NCBI GenBank assembly: GCA_030037185.1
Contig: JASHRR010000364.1
Location: forward strand, 1 to 7,320
DNA: 7,320 nt
Direction: 5' to 3'
Source of the DNA: Xanthobacteraceae bacterium
Lineage (GTDB): Bacteria; Pseudomonadota; Alphaproteobacteria; Rhizobiales; Xanthobacteraceae
Made by a program: the position numbers and the translations under genes. The notes beneath the pieces were generated by a model that was not told where the DNA came from, did no database searches, and was given only the letters and a program-made list of their open reading frames with translations. Numbering within the stretch: the first letter of the stretch is position 1; each line of letters begins with the position of its first letter. Positions 1 to 5,644 of the stretch are shown here, piece by piece.

Positions 1-15
1 GGATGTCCGGGCAAT

Positions 16-39
16 CGGGATGCCGCAAAAGTCATCCCG
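16..39. repeat. 7-bp inverted repeat downstream of leuD-like gene
   Basis: The arms CGGGATG (16-22) and CATCCCG (33-39) are perfect complements around a 10-nt loop. They lie about 50 bases past the stop of the leuD-like gene on the minus strand. The repeat could form an RNA hairpin at the end of the operon transcript, but no T-run follows on either strand, so it is not a canonical intrinsic terminator. The remainder of 1-87 shows nothing else I can name. Confidence 0.3.
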
Positions 40-87
40 CGTTGGACGGACCTCAACAAGTTGGTCGGGAACACGACTGTCAGGTCA

Positions 88-699
88 TCAGGAATAGAGC
101 CAAGGGAAGGATTTCTTTTGCCTGTCCTCGAATTGCCTGATGGCGCTGTTGTACTCCTTGGTGTGCGCGATCTCATCCAAGCCCCTGAGCAGGCGACGCT
201 TGCTCAACGGCTCTATTTCGAAACGATGGATTTTACCGTCGGGGCCGGTAACCGCCTGGTTGGGCAAGTCGACCGTAACGTGCGCTCCACGTTGAGCGAG
301 CAACTGGCGCATCAACGTATGTACAGCGGCGGCCGGCAGGCGCACCGGCAGCAAGCCGTTCTTGAGCGAATTGTTGAAGAAGATGTCTCCGAAATTCGGC
401 GCTATGACGCAGCGAATGCCGAAGCCGATCAGACCGAAGACGGCGGTTTCTCGCGAAGAGCCGACTCCGAAGTTTCGGCCGGCGACTGCGATCACCGCCT
501 GACGGTATGGCTCCTGATTGAGAATATAATCGGATTTTTCAGAGCCGTCGGCGTTGAAGCGTCGATCATGAAGGAGAATCTGCGCGAAGCGCGGGCCTTT
601 CGGGACCTTGTTAAAGCGCGTTGGGCACAGCTGATTGGTATCGAGGTTCGCTTCGTCGAGTGGCACGGCTATCCCTGACAGAGTCACAAACGGCTGCAT
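88..699 (-). CDS. LeuD-like small (swivel) subunit of an isopropylmalate dehydratase-family hydro-lyase, divergent paralogue
   Basis: This 203-residue protein matches the usual length of bacterial LeuD (about 200). It is the small swivel-domain subunit that pairs with a LeuC-type [4Fe-4S] subunit to isomerise or (de)hydrate a hydroxy acid in the cytoplasm. Visible landmarks are VPLDEANLDT near residues 12-21, the catalytic Ser-Ser-Arg-Glu in GSSRE (80-84, aligned with aconitase Ser642-Ser643-Arg644) and NNSLKNGLLP (109-118). The motif after SSRE is unusual: housekeeping LeuD has SSREHAPWAL, whereas this protein has SSRETAVFGL. The N-terminal DTDAIIP of LeuD is DTNQLCP here. The ATG at 699 gives the family N-terminus (MQPFVTLSGI), and a purine-rich GGGGAA lies upstream. 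The longer reading that starts inside leuC has no LeuD-like residues before that Met. The start is 5 bases after the leuC stop, so the genes are very likely cotranscribed and coupled. Family membership is secure; the substrate is not known. Confidence 0.93.
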   Translation of the reverse strand: MQPFVTLSGIAVPLDEANLDTNQLCPTRFNKVPKGPRFAQILLHDRRFNADGSEKSDYILNQEPYRQAVIAVAGRNFGVGSSRETAVFGLIGFGIRCVIAPNFGDIFFNNSLKNGLLPVRLPAAAVHTLMRQLLAQRGAHVTVDLPNQAVTGPDGKIHRFEIEPLSKRRLLRGLDEIAHTKEYNSAIRQFEDRQKKSFPWLYS

Positions 700-704
700 G
701 GCGG

Positions 705-2114
705 CTAGTTCCCCGCCTCGAGTTGGCGCACATCGATCAGATGGCCGTGGATCGCTGCGGCGGCGGCCATCGCCGGGCTCATCAGATGCGTTCGCCCGCC
801 CGGACCTTGCCGTCCCTGAAAATTCCTGTTCGAGGTCGATCCGCAGCGCTCGCCCGGCCTCAACTGATCGCCGTTGAGCGCGGTGCAGAGCGAGCAGCCG
901 GCGGCCCGCCATTCGAAACCAGCCTCGGTGAAGATGCGATCGAGGCCCTCGGCCTCCGCTTGGCGCTTGACGCTCTCCGAGCCGGGAACAACCCAGGCCG
1001 GAACGACGGCATGGCCGAGCCTCGCCACCGCCGCTGCGGCGCGAATATCGTCGATGCGGCTGTTGGTGCACGAACCGATGAAAACCCGATCGACCGCGAT
1101 GTCGGTGAGCGGCATGCCGGGCTGCAGGCCCATATACGACAGGGCCTTGCTGTACTCAGTTCGGCGTTCGACGTCTTGCTCCTGTTCGGGATCTGGAACA
1201 CGTTCGGTGACGGGAAGTGCCTGCTCAGGATTAGTCCCCCACGTAACCATCGGCGCTACGCGAGCCGCATCGACCTCCACCTCTTTGCCGAACTTCGCTT
1301 CCGGCTCGGAAGGCAGAGTGCGCCAAAATTTAAGCGCCTCGTCCCAGGCCCGACCTTTCGGCGCAAAGGCGCGATTAGCGAGGAACTCATAGGTGCTGTC
1401 ATCCGGCGCAATCATGCCCGCCTTTGCTCCGGCCTCGATCGACATGTTGCAGATTGTCATACGTTCACTCATCGTCATCCGTGTTACGGTGGAGCCAGCA
1501 TATTCGATCGCATAGCCGATGGCGCCGCCGATGCCGATCTTCGCGATTATGGCGAGGATGATGTCTTTGGCGGTGACGCCAAAGCCGAGCGATCCATCGA
1601 TCCTGATGCGAAGCGTCCCCGGGCGGCGCTGCCAAATAGTCTGCGTCGCCACCACGTGGGTCGTTTCCGAGGCGCCGATGCCGAAGGACAGATTGCCGAA
1701 CGCTCCATGGGTCGAGGTGTGTGAGTCGGCGCCTACCAGGACAATGCCGGGCTGGCTGAGACCAAGCTCTGGTCCGGCGACGTGGAGAATGCCCTGCCGA
1801 TCGTCACCCCAACCGAATCGGGAGATTTTGTATTCATCAGTGTTGCGGATCAAGAGCTCAACCATATCGCGAATTTCCGGGTCGGCAATGCCAGCGATGC
1901 CCCGTGCCCGGATTTGCGGATCGGTCGGGATGTAGTGATCGGAAAATGCAAAGACCTTGTCCGGGTGCGCGACCGACAGTCCTTGCTCATGCAGCGCATC
2001 GAACGTATGCCGTGAGCCCTCATGAATGAGGCAGCGATCGACGTAGAGTAGCGTCTCGTCTTCCTCTTGGGCGACAATGTGATTGTCCCATACCTTGTCG
2101 AACAGTGTCCTCAT
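705..2114 (-). CDS. LeuC-like large [4Fe-4S] subunit of an isopropylmalate dehydratase-family hydro-lyase, divergent paralogue
   Basis: This 469-residue cytoplasmic aconitase-superfamily subunit binds a [4Fe-4S] cluster. All three predicted cluster ligands are present: Cys349 in FIGSCTNSR, and Cys407 and Cys410 in GCSLC, matching E. coli LeuC Cys347/407/410. DSHT (130-133), Arg430 and Arg435 in SNRNFQGRQG, and the late SPAMAAAAA block are also intact, so the enzyme should be active. It departs from biosynthetic LeuC in substrate-loop motifs: the usual HEVTSPQAF is HEGSRHTF (31-38), and MDHNVPT is FSDHYIPT (57-64). I chose the ATG at 2114 because it gives the standard LeuC N-terminus (MRTLFDKVWDNHIV) and length, and a GGAG lies 10 bases upstream (2125-2128). 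The in-frame ATGs at 2156 and 2189 lack a good ribosome-binding site. The gene follows tctC by about 110 bases and precedes leuD by 5. It could be a second leucine-pathway copy, but the operon partner and motif changes favour another branched hydroxy-diacid substrate. Confidence 0.93.
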   Translation of the reverse strand: MRTLFDKVWDNHIVAQEEDETLLYVDRCLIHEGSRHTFDALHEQGLSVAHPDKVFAFSDHYIPTDPQIRARGIAGIADPEIRDMVELLIRNTDEYKISRFGWGDDRQGILHVAGPELGLSQPGIVLVGADSHTSTHGAFGNLSFGIGASETTHVVATQTIWQRRPGTLRIRIDGSLGFGVTAKDIILAIIAKIGIGGAIGYAIEYAGSTVTRMTMSERMTICNMSIEAGAKAGMIAPDDSTYEFLANRAFAPKGRAWDEALKFWRTLPSEPEAKFGKEVEVDAARVAPMVTWGTNPEQALPVTERVPDPEQEQDVERRTEYSKALSYMGLQPGMPLTDIAVDRVFIGSCTNSRIDDIRAAAAVARLGHAVVPAWVVPGSESVKRQAEAEGLDRIFTEAGFEWRAAGCSLCTALNGDQLRPGERCGSTSNRNFQGRQGPGGRTHLMSPAMAAAAAIHGHLIDVRQLEAGN

Positions 2115-2130
2115 CTTTTCATTGCTCCAA

Positions 2131-2167
2131 TCCCATGGGAGTCGGTCGCTAGTCATCCGATTCGGAT
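2131..2167. other. tctC-leuC spacer with two short palindromes
   Basis: The spacer between the tctC and leuC genes (2115-2223) contains a perfect 10-bp palindrome TCCCATGGGA (2131-2140) and an operator-like palindrome ATCCGA-T-TCGGAT (2155-2167). Neither resembles an intrinsic terminator, so transcription probably runs through into leuC. An internal regulatory site is possible but is not supported by any known motif. Confidence 0.2.
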
Positions 2168-2223
2168 TTGGATCGGGCGGGGTTCGCACAACGACACGTC
2201 ATGGCGTCCCTCGCCGATGACGT

Positions 2224-3201
2224 TTACTCCACCTTGATGCCTGCGAACTTCACCACCTTGCCCAACTTATCAGTTTCGTCGGCAACGAATTTGCCGAACT
2301 CGGCCGGCGTCATGGGCATCGGAACATCACCCAGATCGGCGAACCGCGCCTTCAGCTTCGGATCGGCCAGGCCTGCGTTGATCTGCTTGTTGAGCTTATC
2401 GATGATCTCAGCCGGCGTGCCCTTCGGCGCGCCGACCCCATACCACGTAGTGATTTCGTAGCCTGGGATAAACTCGCCTGCGCTCGGAAGATCCGGCATA
2501 GCCTGCGAGCGCATCGCACTGGTTACCGCGAGTCCGCGTAACCTTCCCGCTCTGATGTAGGCGATCGAGGAGGCTAGAGAAGGAAACAGGACATCCACCT
2601 CTCCACCGAGCAAACCCGTGAGTGCAGGTCCGTTACCGCGATAGGGCACGTGGACCAAGTTGACGCCAGCCGCCATCTTAAACAGTTCCCCGGCGAGATG
2701 GCCTATGCCCCCCGTTCCGGCCGAGGCCATGTTGACTTTGCCGGGATTGGCTTTGGCGTAAGCAATAAATTCAGGGATCGTGTTGGCCGGAACGGATGGA
2801 TTGACCACTATGACAAGAGTCGTGCGAGCAATGCCCGCGACCGGCGCGATGTCGCGGATGAAATCGAAATTAAGATTGTCGTAGAGCGCGGCATTGCTTG
2901 CGTTGTTCGAACTGGCGAGAAGGAGCGTATAGCCATCAGGGGGCGCCTTGACGACGGCCTCGGTACCGATATTGTTGCCCGCACCGGGCCGGTTCTCGAC
3001 GATAAACGGCTGACCCAGACGCTCCGACAGCCATTGCCCCATCAGACGCGCGAAGACATCATTACCTCCGCCGGGGGCAACCGCAACGATCCAGCGCACC
3101 GGCCGAACCGGATATGCTTGCGCGAAAGCGGAGCGCGGTACTAACGTCAACGCGACGGCGCCTGTGGCCAAATGTAAAATTTTCCGGCGAGGAACTTTCA
3201 T
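2224..3201 (-). CDS. TctC/Bug-family periplasmic solute-binding protein with Tat-like signal peptide
   Basis: This 325-residue protein belongs to the Bug/TctC family, the extracytoplasmic receptors of tripartite tricarboxylate transporters, which bind carboxylates and related small molecules. The N-terminus MKVPRRKILHLATG is a twin-arginine signal. It is followed by a hydrophobic stretch and a likely cleavage after SAFA (residue 27), leaving mature QAYPVRPVRW. Family hallmarks are VAPGGGNDVFAR (41-52), VENRPGAGNNIGTEAV (68-83), PPDGYTLL (87-94) and VPYRGNGPALTGLLGGEVDV (185-204). The ATG at 3201 is preferred over upstream Mets because it puts the Tat motif at residues 4-8 and has GAGG 9 bases upstream (3211-3214). 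The gene is first in an apparent operon with leuC- and leuD-like genes, suggesting that the bound ligand or a derivative is their substrate. No TctA or TctB membrane subunits lie in the window; orphan Bug receptors are common in related genomes. The ligand cannot be read from the sequence. Confidence 0.93.
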   Translation of the reverse strand: MKVPRRKILHLATGAVALTLVPRSAFAQAYPVRPVRWIVAVAPGGGNDVFARLMGQWLSERLGQPFIVENRPGAGNNIGTEAVVKAPPDGYTLLLASSNNASNAALYDNLNFDFIRDIAPVAGIARTTLVIVVNPSVPANTIPEFIAYAKANPGKVNMASAGTGGIGHLAGELFKMAAGVNLVHVPYRGNGPALTGLLGGEVDVLFPSLASSIAYIRAGRLRGLAVTSAMRSQAMPDLPSAGEFIPGYEITTWYGVGAPKGTPAEIIDKLNKQINAGLADPKLKARFADLGDVPMPMTPAEFGKFVADETDKLGKVVKFAGIKVE

Positions 3202-3684
3202 GGCGTGCCGCCTCATCGCATCAAAGCTATCGCAATTGCCGTTCCTCAAAAAGGGGCCACATGAGCCGATCTTGACCAGGCAGAGCAGTGGGCGCGAGTG
3301 ATTGTTTGATTCCGACACGCCCTCAGCCGCTCAGGCGTCTTTGACGGCGCCAGGATGCGCGCCCGGGCAAGCGCCTGGATGCCATGACGCGTGACGATCT
3401 GCCGGCCGAGCTTGCGCCACTCGGGTAGCGGTTGCGGATTTGCGTGGCGAGCTTACCTCGCTGCGGGCGCAGCTTGAAGCGGGCTGCCACAGTTGCATCG
3501 AAGTCTGTCGTCTACGGGCCCGCGTTGTCAAAACAACGACGATGCTTTCTGGTTGCCGATTCGGTGCGGCATGGCCGGAAACTCTCCGCTTGCGGAGGTC
3601 GCCGGCGCTTGCGATCCTTTGGGCCGAGATCGATCCGCAGCGCCGTTCGTCCTTCCTGCGCACCGTTCGGTTGAAACAGAGTGC

Positions 3685-3722
3685 CTGCAGGATGGGTTGA
3701 GCGTAGCGAGGCCATCCTGCGG
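3685..3722. repeat. REP-like palindromic element
   Basis: The arms GCAGGATGG (3687-3695) and CCATCCTGC (3712-3720) are perfectly complementary around the core GTTGAGCGTAGCGAGG. One more base pair (3685 with 3722) lies beyond a mismatch. The core GGATGGGTTGAGCGTAGCGA resembles an intergenic palindrome, usually closed by AACCCATCC, that I recall as frequent in Bradyrhizobium-type genomes. Here the right arm reads GGCCATCC, so the copy is slightly degenerate. The family assignment rests on memory of the motif, not on a search. Confidence 0.6.
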
Positions 3723-3805
3723 TCGCGACATTTCAAGTCAGCGTATTTCACGGCGGGCGCAGATGCGATTTGAAGGCTGGATCAAAATCTATGGGTTTGT
3801 CCAGC

Positions 3806-3810
3806 GGAGA
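3806..3810 (+). promoter_or_regulatory. Ribosome-binding site deciding the radical SAM start
   Basis: GGAGA at 3806-3810 is the only good Shine-Dalgarno sequence near the possible starts. GGAG sits 5 bases before the ATG at 3815 and 8 bases before the ATG at 3818. It lies downstream of the earlier in-frame candidates TTG 3770 and ATG 3791, which have no comparable site. Confidence 0.6.
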
Positions 3811-3817
3811 CGTGATG

Positions 3818-5254
3818 ATGCTGCACGAATCCCGGCCTTTTGAACGCAAGGCGGCACCTTATATCTTCCATGGCCAGACGGTGAGCCTGTGCGAGACCTG
3901 CCTCGAGCCGACGCCGGCAAAGATCATCATTCAGGACGGCGGCGTCTGGTATCTGAAACGCTGCTTTATTCATGGCCTCCAGAAGACGCTGATCAGCGAC
4001 GACCTCGAGTATTGGCGGCAGCAGAAACTCTGGATCAAGCCGGGCGACCGGCCACTGACCGCGCAGACGCACACCGAGGTCGGCTGCCCGTTCGATTGCG
4101 GTCTGTGCCCCGATCATGAGCAACATAGCTGTCTGGCGATCATCGAGATCAACCAGGCATGCAATCTTGCCTGTCCGGTCTGCTTCGCCGATGCTTCAGA
4201 CGCTGATGGCAGCCACCGGCCCCTTGCCGAGATCGAGTTCATGCTCGATGCGCTCGTGGCAAGCGAAGGCGAGCCTGATCTCGTTCAATTGTCCGGCGGC
4301 GAGCCGACCATCCATCCCGATTTTTTCGCGATCCTTGGCGCAGTCAAGCGGCGCCCGATCCGGCACGTCATGATCAACACCAATGGTGTTCGAATCGCCC
4401 AGGATCGCGACTTCGTCGCCCGCCTGGCCAGCTATACGCCGCGTCTCGAAGTCTATCTGCAGTTCGACTCGATGAACGACGAGGCTCTGGTCGATCTGCG
4501 CGGCGCGCGGCTGTCGCGCATCCGCCGCCGGGCGCTGGAAGCCCTGGAGGCCGCCGGGCTCTCGACCACCCTGGTCGTGGTCGTCAAGCGCGGGGTCAAT
4601 GACGGCGAGGTAGCCGAGATCGTCACGGAGGCGCTGCGCTGGTCGTGCGTACGCGGCGTTACTTTCCAGCCGGTGCAGGATGCCGGGCGCAACGCGGGAT
4701 TCGATGCCAATGTTCATCGGGTGCTGCTCACCCAGATTCGGCGCGAGGTTGCAAGATCCGGTGTGTTCGGGCTGGAGGACATGATCCCGCTGCCCTGCAA
4801 CCCCGACCAGATCTGCATTGGCTATGGCATTCGCAACGGACCGCGTGTCACGCCCATCACCTCGCTGTTGCCCCGCGAGGTGATTTTGAACGGGCCGAAC
4901 ACGATCAGCTACGAATCCTATCCCGAACTGCGCGCAAAGATTCTCGATTTGCTCTCGCTCGCGACTGCCCAGGCCAATACCGAGGAGAAGCTGGCCGCGC
5001 TGCTCTGCTGCCTGCCGCAAGCGATGGTACCCGAAACTCTGTCCTATGCGAACAGCTTTCGGGTGGTGATCCTGCAATTCCTTGATCGCTACAATTTCGA
5101 TCTTGGCACGGTGAAGCGCAGCTGCGTGCATTTTGTGACCGGCGACGGACGCGTCATCCCGTTCGATACCTATAACAGCTTCTATCGCGATGGCGCGGAG
5201 GGGGCAGGCGTACTCGCGCGCCATCGCGCTCTTGCCGTGGCGGGCCGGCGATGA
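3818..5254 (+). CDS. Radical SAM enzyme of the MJ0619/Tes (tetraether synthase-related) group, two CX3CX2C motifs
   Basis: This 478-residue protein has the canonical radical SAM cluster motif CNLACPVC (Cys115, 119, 122), then the SAM-binding SGGEP (159-163) and INTNG (186-190). Before it lies a second CX3CX2C, CPFDCGLC (Cys90, 94, 97), followed by PDHEQHSC (Cys105). An N-terminal Cys set, CETC (25-28) and RCFIHG (Cys49), could bind another metal. The C-terminal signature CVHFVTGDGRVIPFDTYN (436-453) completes the group's pattern. In this group MJ0619 is linked to pterin methylation, and archaeal Tes and GrsA/B build C-C bonds or rings in membrane ether lipids; bacterial members are mostly uncharacterised. 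The likely chemistry is 5'-deoxyadenosyl-radical attack on an unactivated carbon; the substrate is unknown. The start at 3818 (or 3815) is chosen from GGAGA at 3806-3810; TTG 3770 and ATG 3791 would add a non-conserved tail. The stop overlaps a tiny hydrophobic ORF by ATGA. I am confident of the family, not of the function. Confidence 0.93.
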   Translation: MLHESRPFERKAAPYIFHGQTVSLCETCLEPTPAKIIIQDGGVWYLKRCFIHGLQKTLISDDLEYWRQQKLWIKPGDRPLTAQTHTEVGCPFDCGLCPDHEQHSCLAIIEINQACNLACPVCFADASDADGSHRPLAEIEFMLDALVASEGEPDLVQLSGGEPTIHPDFFAILGAVKRRPIRHVMINTNGVRIAQDRDFVARLASYTPRLEVYLQFDSMNDEALVDLRGARLSRIRRRALEALEAAGLSTTLVVVVKRGVNDGEVAEIVTEALRWSCVRGVTFQPVQDAGRNAGFDANVHRVLLTQIRREVARSGVFGLEDMIPLPCNPDQICIGYGIRNGPRVTPITSLLPREVILNGPNTISYESYPELRAKILDLLSLATAQANTEEKLAALLCCLPQAMVPETLSYANSFRVVILQFLDRYNFDLGTVKRSCVHFVTGDGRVIPFDTYNSFYRDGAEGAGVLARHRALAVAGRR

Positions 5255-5346
5255 GGAAGCTGCTGGGAGACATCCTGTTCGCCGTCGGCATTGTTGTCGC
5301 TGGCGCAAGCGGTCTGTGTTCGCTCGCCGTCCGGTGGGGCGAATGA
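5251..5346 (+). CDS. Small hydrophobic ORF translationally coupled to the radical SAM gene (probably frameshifted)
   Basis: The ATG at 5251 overlaps the radical SAM stop as ATGA, the usual geometry for translational coupling. The 31-residue product begins MRKLLGDILFAVGIVVAG, continues ASGLCSLAVRWGE and stops at 5344-5346. It has a positive N-terminus followed by one hydrophobic segment (about residues 8-27) and reads like the first helix of an inner-membrane protein with its N-terminus in the cytoplasm. Just before the stop lies a GGGG run (5336-5339). One frame over, the sequence continues as a second hydrophobic segment (listed separately), so the intact gene may have encoded a two-helix protein. 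It is too short to recognise by family. The coupling and composition argue that it is real. It could also be functional as a 31-residue single-helix peptide. Confidence 0.5.
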   Translation: MRKLLGDILFAVGIVVAGASGLCSLAVRWGE

Positions 5347-5442
5347 CGGCGTGGTGTCAACCGCCGTCACGCTGGGAGGAAGCCTGTCGGTGACAGGATC
5401 GGTCCTGATTTTCGCGGGCCACGCTCCGTCGATAGGCGCCGA
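5330..5442 (+). pseudogene. Out-of-frame second helix of the small membrane protein
   Basis: In the frame one base ahead of the 5251 ORF, the sequence reads SGGANDGVVSTAV, then TLGGSLSVTGSVLIFAG and HAPSIGAE. This is a membrane-helix-like segment with no start codon or ribosome-binding site of its own near the helix. Removing one G from the GGGG run at 5336-5339 would join it to the upstream 31-residue ORF, as ...CSLAVRWANDGVVSTAV..., and give a two-helix protein. The frame stays open to about 5629, but past roughly 5440 the composition no longer looks like a membrane protein, so the true end is unclear. This is an inference from hydrophobicity and frame geometry, not from a recognised homologue. 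Confidence 0.35.
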
Positions 5443-5644
5443 GGCTGGTCCGGATCAGAGCTGCTGTTTGGCGGTGACGAAATCGATGGTAGGATCGGTG
5501 TGGCCTTTCATTCTGGTGGGTACGTTGAATTTCCAGCGAGGGCGCGCGGTTCTTCACTTGCCCGCAGGGCACAGGCGAGGCGTCCCACGTGCGATCGTTG
5601 GCGCCGACGCCAGAGTAAGGAGTGAATGAACGATCGCAGACCGC
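5347..5644. other. Convergent intergenic region between radical SAM unit and efflux operon
   Basis: This stretch of about 300 bases lies between two convergent transcription units. Apart from the out-of-frame hydrophobic segment at its left end and the inverted repeat at its right end, I see no gene, promoter or RNA. Several short frames are open, but none has a ribosome-binding site and recognisable content together. Confidence 0.4.
5590..5638. repeat. 10-bp inverted repeat at 3' end of emrB-like gene
   Basis: TGCGATCGTT (5590-5599) and AACGATCGCA (5629-5638) are perfect complements around a 29-nt loop, which itself holds a small GGCG/CGCC hairpin (5600-5611). The repeat begins 6 bases beyond the emrB-like stop on the minus strand. 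It could end or stabilise the efflux transcript or serve the convergent transcript, but it lacks a T-run. Confidence 0.35.

Larger units (their letters stand above)
3202..3817. other. Divergent intergenic region, no convincing gene
   Basis: This stretch of about 600 bases separates the minus-strand tctC operon from the plus-strand radical SAM gene and must hold promoters for both. I could not pick a convincing -35/-10 pair. Several short reading frames run through 3331-3750 on both strands, but they overlap one another, are rich in Arg, Ser and Ala, and have no recognisable domain. The fragments TRDDLPAELAPL (plus strand, from 3384) and DLRGELTSLRAQLEAG (plus strand, another frame, from about 3437) look like pieces of one decayed coiled-coil gene, but this is weak. 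Small repeats are GCGCC(A/T)GGATGC as a direct pair (3347-3358 and 3371-3382), a hairpin CGTTGT-CAAA-ACAACG (3523-3538), a palindrome CTCCGC-TT-GCGGAG (3584-3597) and the REP-like element listed separately. Confidence 0.5.

Noticed and set aside
1..35. Possible start of a further minus-strand gene (MTFAASRLPG...) after leuD
   Set aside because: Only about 12 codons are visible, the ribosome-binding site is weak, and the ATG lies inside the inverted repeat at 16-39; nothing supports it.
700..1071. N-terminal extension of the leuD-like frame into leuC
   Set aside because: The extra 124 residues are the leuC gene read in another frame; LeuD homology begins at the Met at 699.
621..1724. Long plus-strand open frame (367 residues) opposite leuC
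   Set aside because: It lies antisense to a well-conserved LeuC-like coding region, is rich in Arg, Ala and His with no domain, and is a typical high-GC shadow frame.
88..2114. Annotation as housekeeping leuCD for leucine biosynthesis
   Set aside because: The family is right, but the motif changes in both subunits and the TctC partner make a leucine-pathway role less likely, so gene symbols were withheld.
3769..3786. TTTGA-N8-TCAAA inverted repeat upstream of the radical SAM gene, resembling an FNR/FixK box
   Set aside because: FNR/FixK sites are TTGA-N6-TCAA; this spacer is two bases too long, so oxygen regulation is not supported.
4196..5308. 370-residue minus-strand open frame opposite the radical SAM gene
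   Set aside because: It is antisense to a gene with unmistakable motifs and has no recognisable domain; it is a shadow frame.
5343..5393. Second ATGA overlap giving a 16-residue ORF after the small hydrophobic ORF
   Set aside because: The peptide (MTAWCQPPSRWEEACR) has no membrane or domain character and no ribosome-binding site; the adjacent frame with a hydrophobic helix explains the region better.
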